DNA from: Thermoplasmata archaeon
Lineage (GTDB): Archaea; Thermoplasmatota; Thermoplasmata; Thermoplasmatales; Thermoplasmataceae
Direction of reading: 5' to 3'
NCBI GenBank assembly: GCA_021817255.1
Contig: JAKAVO010000015.1
Coordinates: 1-34,666 of the forward strand
Length of the DNA: 34,666 nt
Made by a program: the position numbers and the translations under genes. This document shows, piece by piece, positions 9,030 through 17,360 of this stretch (positions within the stretch are counted from its first letter, which is position 1; each line of letters begins with the position of its first letter). The notes below the pieces were generated by a model, which saw only the letters and a program-made list of their open reading frames with translations, was not told the DNA's origin and made no database searches.

Positions 9030-9980
9030 ATGGATGTTCAGCTCGGAGAGACTATAATTCAGATATTTGGAGTGTTATTTTTAGCTCCTTTAGTCGCAGG
9101 AATTTATGAAAATCTAAAAGCCAAAACTGAATTCAGGCGTGGACCAAGCATTTTCCAGCCATATTATGATCTTGCCAAATACCTGCGTAAGGAGAAGACA
9201 TCAACTTATGGCACAAATCTTCTGTATCGCTGGGTTCCACTGCTCACATTGGGCATTTTATTATCAATATCTTTCGTTATACCGGTTATTATTCCAATTC
9301 CAACGCTCTTTGCACCGATGGTGGATTTTCTTGGTGGTGCAATGTTATTTTCCCTTGCATCTGTTTTCCTCATTCTTGGCGCACTTGATTCAGGAAGCAA
9401 CCTGTCGGCAATGGGGGCATCCAGGTCAGCATCATTCTCTGCCCTTGCAGAACCCACACTGATCCTTGTCCTTTTCTCAGTTGCAATAGAGAGTGGAACA
9501 AACAATCCATACACAACCGCTTCGCTTGTCTCTGCAAACGCACCATTGTATCTTTCTTTAACACACATCCTTTCAAGCATAGCCTTTTTCATGATCTTTA
9601 TCTTTGAAACGGGAAAACTTCCTGTGGAAAGCTCTGGCCTGTCGGAAATGGGAATGATTGATGAGGGAAGAACATATGAATACGGTGGCAGAAATTTATT
9701 TTTCCTGAAGTACGCAGGATGGATCAAGCAGTTTCTTCTCGGCTCAGTATTGCTGAACATATTCATCTTCCCGTGGTTCATGCAAACGGGGTTATTCGGA
9801 TCTGTTGTTGATATTGCCATAATGTTAGGGAAATGGATAATACTCATCATTATTGTCATATTCATTGAGCAGATTCTGGCGAAAGTGCGCTTATTCAAGA
9901 TAGCTGACTTCCTGGCAATTTCGTTCATCCTTGCTATACTTGCACTCATCCTTTTCAAGCTTGGAGGTGCAATTATATGA
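9030..9980 (+). CDS. HyfC/HycD-type (NuoH-like) membrane subunit of hydrogenase-related complex
   Basis: Integral membrane subunit that links the peripheral FeS/large subunit module to the ion-pumping subunits. The 316 residues form about eight TM helices. The loop KTEFRRGPSIFQPYYDLAKY is the hallmark of group 4 hydrogenase HyfC/HycD proteins. A second landmark is SEMGMIDEGRTYEYGGRN, the cytoplasmic acidic loop that contacts the small subunit. The RRGPSIFQPY form argues against a standard complex I NuoH. First gene of a six-gene operon; in Ehr nomenclature this corresponds to EhrB. Confidence 0.88.
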   Translation: MDVQLGETIIQIFGVLFLAPLVAGIYENLKAKTEFRRGPSIFQPYYDLAKYLRKEKTSTYGTNLLYRWVPLLTLGILLSISFVIPVIIPIPTLFAPMVDFLGGAMLFSLASVFLILGALDSGSNLSAMGASRSASFSALAEPTLILVLFSVAIESGTNNPYTTASLVSANAPLYLSLTHILSSIAFFMIFIFETGKLPVESSGLSEMGMIDEGRTYEYGGRNLFFLKYAGWIKQFLLGSVLLNIFIFPWFMQTGLFGSVVDIAIMLGKWIILIIIVIFIEQILAKVRLFKIADFLAISFILAILALILFKLGGAII

Positions 9981-10600
9981 TTCCACTGAGTGAAATTTAT
10001 GATTTCATTGCCACGATGATGCTCTTTGTGGCAATATGGGCACAGATAGGAAGCTATGTAATCACGAAGATCGAGGTAATTGTCATCCAGACAACATTTC
10101 TTGCCATTTATGCGTTTATAAGCGGGCTTGCAACTTTGAATTACGATCTAATCATTCTTGCATTCCTCATCATCTTCATAAGGGGAATGCTGACTGCATA
10201 TATTCTGTTGAAGAAATTCCCTGAAAGAAGGAGCCTGATAAGGGAAAAATCAACAACAGTCCCGTCCATTATTATTGTGAGCATTATCATCCTCATAGCA
10301 ACCCTGATAATTTACAGGCTGACCATATACCAGTTTGCTCCCAGCCCAATAACTGCAATAGGTTTTGTCATAGCTATTCAGGGGCTGCTCCTCATTGGCA
10401 CTAGAAAGAACAAAATCACACAGTTTACCGGCTACATAGAGGAGGAAAATGCAATGATCCTTCTGAGCCTTGGCATATTTCCTCTTCCACTTGTTGTTGA
10501 AATCAGTGTCCTTCTTGATGTTCTTGCCCTGGTGATCGTTGCCGCAGTTCTTCTTTCAGGAAATCTGGCATCCGAAAAGTTAGAGGAGTTGATGGGATGA
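9977..10600 (+). CDS. HyfE-type (NuoK-like) membrane subunit
   Basis: A 207-residue protein with about six TM helices and hardly any soluble loops, fitting the HyfE/EhrC family, whose C-terminal half resembles NuoK. The acidic residues in GYIEEENAMILL and in the last helix region (VEISVLLDVLALVI) lie where NuoK-type proton-path glutamates are expected. The ATG overlaps the preceding stop (ATGA), and a GGAGGTG Shine-Dalgarno site sits 7 nt upstream. Function is inferred from position and TM pattern more than from a clear signature. Confidence 0.8.
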   Translation: MIPLSEIYDFIATMMLFVAIWAQIGSYVITKIEVIVIQTTFLAIYAFISGLATLNYDLIILAFLIIFIRGMLTAYILLKKFPERRSLIREKSTTVPSIIIVSIIILIATLIIYRLTIYQFAPSPITAIGFVIAIQGLLLIGTRKNKITQFTGYIEEENAMILLSLGIFPLPLVVEISVLLDVLALVIVAAVLLSGNLASEKLEELMG

Positions 10601-11952
10601 ATACAGATACCATTTTGATTTATATTCTTCTTATTGTGCCTGTGCTGCTATCCTTATCTTATTTTGGAAACCTTTCACAGATAATAGGAAAGATAGGAAG
10701 CATACTTGAGGCAATAATTGCATTTATTGCGCTAACAATCCCACTGGGAGAATATTCATATTTCAACATAAATTCTGTGAACAGGATACTCATAATATCT
10801 GTATCAATCGTATACACATTCTCGGTTTTCTTCGCATCAACATACCACAGGGGAATCAAGGAACCGAGGCATTTGAAGCTTCACTATTCACTGATGCACC
10901 TCTTCGTCTTTACCATGCTTTTCACGCTGGCCATAAATGATTTTGGTCTCATGTGGATTGGCATAGAAGCCACAACAGCATCAAGTGCGCTGCTCCTCAT
11001 AATAGAAAGGCAGAAGACAGAAATTGAAGCCGCATGGAGATATGTATTGATCGTTTCAACCGGCCTCACACTTGCTTTGATTTCGGTGATTCTCATATAT
11101 CTGGATTACCATACGCTGAATTCCGTTTCAATAATAAATGCAGGGCATTCTCCATCATTCATATTAACTGTAGCGGGTGCAACTGCCCTCGTTGGATTTG
11201 GAACAAAAATAGGAATATTTCCAATGCATACCTGGCTTCCTGATGCACACGGAGAAGCACCTTCTGAAATAAGTGCAATGTTTTCAGGAATTCTTCTGCC
11301 TGTAGCTGCATATGTGTTATACCGTTTCTATCTTGCCACATATTCCGGCAGGCTGGAAATCATCTTCATGATTTTCATTCTCGCAACACTGGTGTTTGTT
11401 GCACTCATTATGCCTTCACAGAAGAACATCAAGAGGATGTTTGCATATTCCACAATGGAAAACATGGCCCTGATAACGCTTGGGCTCATAACAGGAGGGT
11501 TGGCACTTGTGGGTGCCCTTCTCATCATACTCACACATGCCTTTGGGAAATCAGGCGCTTTCTTTTCATCCGGAAACATACTGAAGATTTACGGAACAAA
11601 GAAAATAGACAGCATAAGGGGATTGAGGAATAAATCGCCTTCAACGGCAATGTCACTTCTGGCATCTTCACTTGCAGTTACCGGTGCACCACCATTTACG
11701 GCATTTGTGGGGGAACTTCTTATTATTTACCAGTTAATTAGCAACGGAAGCCTCCTTGCAGTATTCATAACGGTCGTCTGCATCTTCATAATATCCATAT
11801 CGCTTATGCAGAAAGTGACTGTCATGATATTCGACGGAAACACAGATAAAGATGAAGTGGCCGGGCTGGATAAAACACAGAAATATGTTGCAGGCTTATC
11901 TGTGCTTTTTGCGTTTTCAATTATTTTCGTGTATCTTGGAGGATTTATATGA
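10597..11952 (+). CDS. HyfF-type (NuoN/Mrp antiporter-like) membrane subunit
   Basis: Mrp-antiporter-family subunit, predicted to move protons or sodium ions. It has 451 residues and about 13-14 TM helices. The channel residues of the family are present: glutamate in LMWIGIEATTASS (TM5), lysine in GFGTKIGIFPMHTWLPDAHG (TM7, with the following histidine), and lysine in HAFGKSGAFFSSG (TM12). The loop KNIKRMFAYSTMENM is also canonical. All pumping residues being intact implies the complex still translocates ions although the hydrogenase site is lost. ATGA overlap with the gene before and after. Confidence 0.9.
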   Translation: MNTDTILIYILLIVPVLLSLSYFGNLSQIIGKIGSILEAIIAFIALTIPLGEYSYFNINSVNRILIISVSIVYTFSVFFASTYHRGIKEPRHLKLHYSLMHLFVFTMLFTLAINDFGLMWIGIEATTASSALLLIIERQKTEIEAAWRYVLIVSTGLTLALISVILIYLDYHTLNSVSIINAGHSPSFILTVAGATALVGFGTKIGIFPMHTWLPDAHGEAPSEISAMFSGILLPVAAYVLYRFYLATYSGRLEIIFMIFILATLVFVALIMPSQKNIKRMFAYSTMENMALITLGLITGGLALVGALLIILTHAFGKSGAFFSSGNILKIYGTKKIDSIRGLRNKSPSTAMSLLASSLAVTGAPPFTAFVGELLIIYQLISNGSLLAVFITVVCIFIISISLMQKVTVMIFDGNTDKDEVAGLDKTQKYVAGLSVLFAFSIIFVYLGGFI

Positions 11953-13136
11953 ATAACATTACCGGCTTTTTTGAAAAGGATGGGAAGTTCTATGCGATAA
12001 AGGATGGAACAGAAATTATTGAAGAGATCTCCCTTTCTGAGCTTGAAAGTTTAAGAATATACAATCCGGTGAGAGGGGTATACAACCATGGCGTGTCAGG
12101 AGAAAATGTCTTCCCTTTCAATTACGGCCCAAGTACTGGTGGAATGATAGAAACAGTTGATTTTAAAATCTATACCTATGGCGAAAGAATCCTTTCACTT
12201 GACATAATAACTGATTTCAAGAACAGAAATATGAAGATTACCGGGCACCCTTACCAGGAAGCAATCCTCATAATGGAAAGATTCAATGGTTTTCACAGTT
12301 TCTCTTACAGCACACTGCTTTCAAGGGAGATAGAACAAAAATTGTCAATGCAGGTTGACAGGGAAACTGTAAAAACAAGGGTCATTCTTCTTGAAATTGA
12401 AAGGATCATATCCCATATATTCAAGACGGCACGGTTGTGCGAGGCTGCTTCACAGAATATTGCATCATACTGGCTGCTTGCCTTAAGGGAGAGGCTGATG
12501 AGGACAGTAGCCCAGGAGACAGGGCACAGGTATATGTTTGGAATCAACACAGTTGGTGGATTGAGGAGGAAAATAGATTGCAATAAGATTGTAGAAGTGG
12601 CAGGAAAAGTAGTTTCGGAATATAAGGCAATCATTGATGGACTCACTGTATCAAGGATATTCATAGACAGAATTGAGAATACATGCAAAGTTGATGGGCA
12701 ATTCCAAAGAGGGCCTGCACTGAGGGCTACCGGCACACAATATGATTACAGGCAGTTCGATCCCTATTACAGCAGCATGGATTTCAAGCCAGTGTCAGAA
12801 ACAGGAGGGGATTCTCTTTCCAGGTTCCTGGTTTTCTCGTCTGAGGTATTTCAGTCACTGGAAATTATTCAAAAAGCAAGCAAAGGTGTTTTTGGCGAAT
12901 ACAAGGCAATAGATTCAAACCAAATGAGATCAGGCGGCATAGAAACACCTTCCGGGGATGCAAGAATTGCTCTGGAAATTGGCGATGGGGAAATAACGTT
13001 CCTATATTTGAGAACGCCATCAATGCTGAATATGGAAGCATACGCAGAAGGGATCAGGGGAAACGTCAAAACAGACATACCATTTGCATACGAAAGTTTT
13101 GGATTATGGATCTGTGAAATGGGGTGCATCAAATGA
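11949..13136 (+). CDS. [NiFe]-hydrogenase large-subunit-like protein lacking NiFe ligands
   Basis: Homologue of the HyfG/NuoD large subunit, 395 residues. The fold is recognisable: FNYGPSTGGMIETVDF near residue 57, the ME-R helix of the L1 region, and a large C-terminal domain ending in SFGLWICEMGCIK. At L1, where hydrogenases have R-x-CGxC, this protein reads ERFNGFHS, so N113 and H116 replace the cysteines. At L2, where DPCxxC is expected, it reads GLWICE; two cysteines (C389, C393) are present but out of register. It therefore cannot hold a standard NiFe centre. A full NuoC-type N-terminal domain is also missing. This matches the Ehr class (EhrL). ATGA overlap on both sides; Shine-Dalgarno GGAGG. 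Confidence 0.88.
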   Translation: MNNITGFFEKDGKFYAIKDGTEIIEEISLSELESLRIYNPVRGVYNHGVSGENVFPFNYGPSTGGMIETVDFKIYTYGERILSLDIITDFKNRNMKITGHPYQEAILIMERFNGFHSFSYSTLLSREIEQKLSMQVDRETVKTRVILLEIERIISHIFKTARLCEAASQNIASYWLLALRERLMRTVAQETGHRYMFGINTVGGLRRKIDCNKIVEVAGKVVSEYKAIIDGLTVSRIFIDRIENTCKVDGQFQRGPALRATGTQYDYRQFDPYYSSMDFKPVSETGGDSLSRFLVFSSEVFQSLEIIQKASKGVFGEYKAIDSNQMRSGGIETPSGDARIALEIGDGEITFLYLRTPSMLNMEAYAEGIRGNVKTDIPFAYESFGLWICEMGCIK

Positions 13137-13765
13137 GGATCTGGCCACTGGATTCATTGAAGAAAGGGATCATCACAACAAAATTCCCGAAAAAGGAAAA
13201 TGAAACCATATCTCCATGGAGCACACTCCCAAAAAGAAAGAATGATGAAGACGTTTTCTGCCCTGCTGATGCAATTGGCACAGAAGGTGTTGATCTTAAA
13301 AAATGCATATCCTGTGGTTTATGTGACAGTTCTTTCGAACCATCACTCAAAACGGATAATTATAGTATGATAAGGAAAGAGCCGGCACTGAAAAAGTCTT
13401 TCAAAATATTTGCCATAGATTCTGGAACCTGTGGATCCTGCAACACGGAACTCCACTCCATAAACAATCCTTATTATGACGCCTCAAGGCTTGGAATATT
13501 TTTTACGAACACTCCAAAGCAGGCAGATGCACTTGCTATAATGGGCGTATACAGCGAGAAAATGGTGCCTGTCATAAAGGAGGCAATTTCAGCCATGTCC
13601 AGGCCTGCAGTTATCATTCTTTTTGGAGCCTGCCCACTTTCAGGAAATATATTTGGAAAAAGCCTGGAATCAATAATTGAGCCTGATTTAGTAATCGGGG
13701 GATGCCCGCCTGATCCATTTGTAATAATAGAGGCTCTGGAAAAAGTGAGGGGGAGAAAACAATGA
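13133..13765 (+). CDS. Hydrogenase small-subunit-like (NuoB-type) protein fused to a half ferredoxin
   Basis: The electron-transfer subunit next to the large subunit, 210 residues from the ATG at 13133. That ATG gives an ATGA overlap like its neighbours; a GTG at 13124 is in frame but less likely. The N-terminal part holds four cysteines for one [4Fe-4S] cluster, C43-P followed by C58-x2-C61-x2-C64, the arrangement of cluster II of a two-cluster ferredoxin. The C-terminal part is NuoB-like, with C100, C103, C167 and C191 (TCGSC, GACP, GGCPPDP) able to bind the proximal N2-type cluster. In most group 4 complexes the ferredoxin-like subunit is a separate gene (HyfH type), so this is a fusion. 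Confidence 0.88.
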   Translation: MRIWPLDSLKKGIITTKFPKKENETISPWSTLPKRKNDEDVFCPADAIGTEGVDLKKCISCGLCDSSFEPSLKTDNYSMIRKEPALKKSFKIFAIDSGTCGSCNTELHSINNPYYDASRLGIFFTNTPKQADALAIMGVYSEKMVPVIKEAISAMSRPAVIILFGACPLSGNIFGKSLESIIEPDLVIGGCPPDPFVIIEALEKVRGRKQ

Positions 13766-15624
13766 TTCTCATTCTTTTATTCATCCTGCCATTTCTATCC
13801 CTGCCCATTGCTTTATTCTCGTCCCGGATGTCCTATTGTTTTGGAATATTCTTCAGTTCGCTCAATTCCATATTGTCAGTAATCCTGATGTTGGGATATG
13901 CATCTGCAGGCTCTTTTGCCATTGGAAACTTCAGCATAATGCTGAAAGGACTGAACGTCACTTTCCTGCTGATCATTTCAGTTGTTGAACTGTTAGTCTA
14001 CATATTTTCCCTCTTCTATATGCCTGAAGATAAGAAACTTGCATTTTTTGTAGGGTTGACAATAGCTTCAATCAATTCTGTTCTTCTATCGGGAAATGTC
14101 ATCCTTTTCCTGATGTTCTGGGAATCCATGACCATAAGCGGATACCTCCTGATAGGCTTTAAGGACGAAACGAAGTCATATCCGCCGTTCGTCTTTATAT
14201 CATTCGGAGAACTCAGCACAATTTTCCTTATGGTTGGGTTTGCAGGCTATTATGTTTCGACCGGAACCCTGGCACTGGGGGCTTCATTGAACAATCCCTA
14301 TATCCTGATGATAATAATTCTTGGATTTGCATTCAAGATGGGGATAGTACCATTGCAGATGGTTGAGTGGCTTCCAATAGCACATGGAAATTCTCCAACT
14401 CCGGGGTCAATTCTTTTCAGTGCTGCAATGACAACCCTTGCCCTATATGGAATTGTTGAATTTATCTTGACTTCTGTGCCATATTTCGTTCTTGGCCTGA
14501 TATTAATGATAATTGGTGCGTTTTCCCTCTTATTTGGATCGATCTTTGCCCTGTCCTCAGAAAACAGCAAGATGCTTCCCGCCTACAGCACAGTGGAAAA
14601 TTCAGGTGCAATGATTATTCTCGCGGGGCTTCTCAGCATATGGAGGGAAATGAATGATCCGATTATGGTAGCATTCGTTATGCTTGGAATTTTTGTATAT
14701 GCCACTGCACACGCATGGGCAAAATCTTCCATATTCATACTGTCAAGCATTTCAGATAACAACAATCTTCCGACAATGAGGGGAAGCGGGTTGACGCCCT
14801 TTGGAAGAGTTGGTGCAGCAATCTCCGCAATTTCCCTTATGGGATTGGTTCCTTTGGGAGGTGGAATAGGGGAATGGCTGTTGCTTGAATCCCTGTTTAT
14901 CTCATCGGTGTCATCAAATCTTGTATTTGCTGTTGTGGCTATTGTAAGCGGTGCAATGGCTGCCCTGGGTGCCGGGATTGCCATACCCACATTTACCAAA
15001 TACTTCGGGTTCATAACAAAAAAACATGGCAATCCGGAAAGTGGGCACAGAATAAGCACACCGATGAAGGTATCAGGGGCAATTATGCTTTCACTCACGG
15101 TTCTTGCGCCAGCTTATGTATACATGTATTCCTATTTTATTGGGACGTTGAAAAACGTTGGTGGCAGGACAATATTTCTATCCAACCTGAAAGGCATCAT
15201 TTACCCATTTCTGTTATATTCACCACAGAAGCAGGGATTTTTTGGGCTTCTGTCTCCTCCGTTCGATATATTATTCATAGTAGTGGCTGCCGCTATACTA
15301 TCATTGTTGGCAAAAGGGAAAGAAAGGAAAATAACAGTGTGGAATGGCGGCCTTGGACAGACTGAAGAGGTTAACTCTTTTGCCTATGCCAACACTCTTA
15401 GAATTATTCTGAAAAAAGTCTATCTCTCAAAGGAGGAAAGGGAAGGCACAAGGTACCAGGAGAGAACTTTTGATATATTCTGGATAATCATAATCGATCT
15501 TGCAAAACTTTATTCAAGATTTTCCGGGAAATTTGGCAGGTTCTTCATGAACGGAAACATCAACAGGTACGTTCAGTACATAATCATTGCCCTGTTCATT
15601 GTGCTGGTAATGGTAATACTCTGA
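13762..15624 (+). CDS. HyfB-type (NuoL/M antiporter-like) membrane subunit
   Basis: Second Mrp-antiporter-type subunit of the complex, 620 residues with about 16 TM helices. Conserved channel residues are present: glutamate in LFWESMTISGY, lysine in GFAFKMGIVPLQMVEWLPIAHG, and lysine in HAWAKSSIFILSS. The loop ENSKMLPAYSTVENSG matches the family. A cytoplasmic stretch near residue 510 (ITVWNGGLGQTEE) is typical of HyfB/MbhH C-termini. Last gene of the six-gene operon, ATGA overlap with the small subunit. It ends 9 bp before the convergent universal stress protein gene. Confidence 0.9.
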   Translation: MILILLFILPFLSLPIALFSSRMSYCFGIFFSSLNSILSVILMLGYASAGSFAIGNFSIMLKGLNVTFLLIISVVELLVYIFSLFYMPEDKKLAFFVGLTIASINSVLLSGNVILFLMFWESMTISGYLLIGFKDETKSYPPFVFISFGELSTIFLMVGFAGYYVSTGTLALGASLNNPYILMIIILGFAFKMGIVPLQMVEWLPIAHGNSPTPGSILFSAAMTTLALYGIVEFILTSVPYFVLGLILMIIGAFSLLFGSIFALSSENSKMLPAYSTVENSGAMIILAGLLSIWREMNDPIMVAFVMLGIFVYATAHAWAKSSIFILSSISDNNNLPTMRGSGLTPFGRVGAAISAISLMGLVPLGGGIGEWLLLESLFISSVSSNLVFAVVAIVSGAMAALGAGIAIPTFTKYFGFITKKHGNPESGHRISTPMKVSGAIMLSLTVLAPAYVYMYSYFIGTLKNVGGRTIFLSNLKGIIYPFLLYSPQKQGFFGLLSPPFDILFIVVAAAILSLLAKGKERKITVWNGGLGQTEEVNSFAYANTLRIILKKVYLSKEEREGTRYQERTFDIFWIIIIDLAKLYSRFSGKFGRFFMNGNINRYVQYIIIALFIVLVMVIL

Positions 15625-15633
15625 TCTGTTTGA

Positions 15634-16074
15634 TCACATATCGTCGGGGGAAACTACCATAACAGGAATCTGTGATATTTTAATAAGCTCAGAACTCACT
15701 GAGCCCAGGATGAATTTGCTCAGGCCAGTCAGTTTTCTTGTGCCTGTGATGATAAAATCTGCACCCCTTGACTTTGCAGTTTCATAAATCTTCTTTGCAA
15801 CTTCATCTCCTGTAGCTTCAACCTTTACAAATTCATGCTGCACGTTCTTATCTCCAATAATTTCTGCAGATGCCTGCTGAATTTCTTCTACAAACTTGTC
15901 CTGGTCGCTGAAAACAGCCTCGGGGACAATAGTATCTACGTTAGCTGCTGCCCTTACCATTCCGGGATTTACGTAAAGCACTGTTAAAAAATCACAGATG
16001 TTTTCAAATTTCAGGGCAAAGCCTAGGGCTTTCCTGCCACTTGGGGAATTGTCGAAGGCCACTAATATTTTCAT
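15634..16074 (-). CDS. Universal stress protein, UspA family
   Basis: A 146-residue alpha/beta nucleotide-binding protein. It starts MKILVAFDNSPSGRKAL and ends with the ATP-loop region GTRKLTGLSKFILGSVSSEL followed by PVMVVSP. The usual G-x2-G-x9-G-S/T motif is present except that the second glycine is lysine. It may therefore still bind ATP, though weaker binding is possible. Single gene with its own promoter, convergent with the hydrogenase-related operon. A role in energy stress is inference. Confidence 0.92.
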   Translation of the reverse strand: MKILVAFDNSPSGRKALGFALKFENICDFLTVLYVNPGMVRAAANVDTIVPEAVFSDQDKFVEEIQQASAEIIGDKNVQHEFVKVEATGDEVAKKIYETAKSRGADFIITGTRKLTGLSKFILGSVSSELIKISQIPVMVVSPDDM

Positions 16075-16095
16075 CTAACCTATTAAGACACTGTC

Positions 16096-16103
16096 TATAT
16101 ATT
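16096..16103 (-). promoter_or_regulatory. TATA box for the universal stress protein gene
   Basis: On the minus strand AATATATA lies about 26 bp before the ATG, without a Shine-Dalgarno site, as expected for a leaderless transcript. The rest of the AT-rich spacer up to 16249 shows no gene. Confidence 0.55.
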
Positions 16104-16233
16104 AATATTTCTTTTAGAAAACACTAATAAATAATTTATAAACAAATAATTTGGCATTAATACTTTCCTGTTGCACGATTATTAGGGATAATTTTAGATT
16201 CTTTTTTCATCGCTTTTTGCGTGAACTGCAGTT

Positions 16234-16239
16234 AAAAAA
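16234..16239 (-). terminator. Possible U-run terminator after dnaJ
   Basis: A run of six A on the plus strand gives U6 in the dnaJ transcript 11 nt past its stop codon. Archaeal terminators are often plain U-runs. No GC-rich hairpin precedes it. Confidence 0.35.
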
Positions 16240-16249
16240 TATGTTGATC

Positions 16250-17350
16250 TTATTTGCCGAACCATGAATGTTTAGTGTTCAATTCTTCAGACAGCTTTTC
16301 TATGAGTTCCTTCTGGCTTGAACTTAACTTTTTTGGGACAACCACTTTTACCCTGACAAGGATGTCGCCCCTTCCTGTTCCCCTGGTATGTGGAAATCCT
16401 AAACTTTTGAGCCGTATTGCCTCACCAGGCTGTGTACCTGCCGGGACTTTGAACGGGACCTCTTCTCCAAAAATGTCAACTGATTCATTCTTCCCAAGCG
16501 CAGCATCCGGAAAAGGAATTTCCTTCTCAACTATGAGATCGTAGTTCGCCCTTCTGTATCCTCTTTCTTCCCTTACATTTATCAGGACATAAAGGTCCCC
16601 GGTCTGTCCACTTTCCTGGTCTCCTATGCCTCTTATTACAAATTGCGTATTATCGCTGATTCCTGCAGGTATGTCTATATTCCTGGTTTCAACTTCCGTT
16701 TTCTTGCCTGATCCGTGGCATATATGGCATTTTGTGCTTCCCACATATCCTCTCCCATTGCAGGATCTGCAGGTTATGACATTTACCATCCTGAAAATGC
16801 CGGATTGCTGGACTACTCTCTCCTGCCCGGTTCCATTGCAGGTCGGGCAGGTCTTCACATCATTTCCTTCAAATCCCTTGCCACTGCAGTTGGAACATTC
16901 AATGGTCCTTTTATACCTGACTTCTTTCTTTGCTCCTCTGTATGATTCCGCCATTGATATAGAGAGGCTCAAACTGAGATCAAGCTGCCTCGTGTCCCTT
17001 CCGCCAAATCCGGACCTGAAGGATCCACCACCCGATCCAAAGTTGCGGAAAATATCGTCAAATATATCTGAAAAATCGTTGAAATGTGAAAAATCCTGCC
17101 ATTTAAAGCCTTCATTGCCATTGGTGCCAAAGTTTACCTGGCCTGTTTGATCGTATATTCTCCTTTTGTTTTCATCCGACAAAACCTCATAAGCCTCACT
17201 TATTTCCTTAAATTTCTTTTCAGATTCGGTTTTATTATTGGGGTTGGCATCTGGATGCCATTTTCTTGCCAGCTGCCTGAATGCCTTCTTTATTTCTTCT
17301 GGTGAAGCAGTTTTTTCAACATCAAGAGTTTTGTAATAGTCTTTGGCCAA
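16250..17350 (-). CDS. dnaJ: Chaperone protein DnaJ
   Basis: Co-chaperone that delivers unfolded substrates to DnaK and stimulates its ATPase. A full type I DnaJ of 366 residues: J-domain with HPD in [10 protein letters not shown], a Gly/Phe-rich segment (about residues 93-118), four zinc-finger repeats ([32 protein letters not shown]), then the two substrate-binding beta domains. Third gene of the grpE-dnaK-dnaJ operon, 10 bp after the dnaK stop. Confidence 0.97.
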   Translation of the reverse strand: MAKDYYKTLDVEKTASPEEIKKAFRQLARKWHPDANPNNKTESEKKFKEISEAYEVLSDENKRRIYDQTGQVNFGTNGNEGFKWQDFSHFNDFSDIFDDIFRNFGSGGGSFRSGFGGRDTRQLDLSLSLSISMAESYRGAKKEVRYKRTIECSNCSGKGFEGNDVKTCPTCNGTGQERVVQQSGIFRMVNVITCRSCNGRGYVGSTKCHICHGSGKKTEVETRNIDIPAGISDNTQFVIRGIGDQESGQTGDLYVLINVREERGYRRANYDLIVEKEIPFPDAALGKNESVDIFGEEVPFKVPAGTQPGEAIRLKSLGFPHTRGTGRGDILVRVKVVVPKKLSSSQKELIEKLSEELNTKHSWFGK

Positions 17351-17360
17351 CTTTTACCAC

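Noticed and set aside
9206-9958. 250-codon open frame antisense to the HyfC-type gene
   Set aside because: Lies wholly inside a clear membrane subunit gene; product is low-information and lacks start signals.
11949-13136. Active [NiFe] hydrogenase
   Set aside because: All four ligand positions at L1 and L2 are substituted; no maturation genes are nearby.
9030-15624. Reading the operon as ordinary complex I (Nuo/Fpo)
   Set aside because: RRGPSIFQPY in the H-type subunit, a HyfE-type gene and six-gene order fit group 4 hydrogenase-related complexes; NuoA, NuoJ, NuoI and a full NuoC are missing.
16224-16233. Palindrome AACTGCAGTT near the dnaJ terminator
   Set aside because: Ten bases only, in AT-rich spacer, and on the wrong side of the U-run for an intrinsic terminator hairpin.
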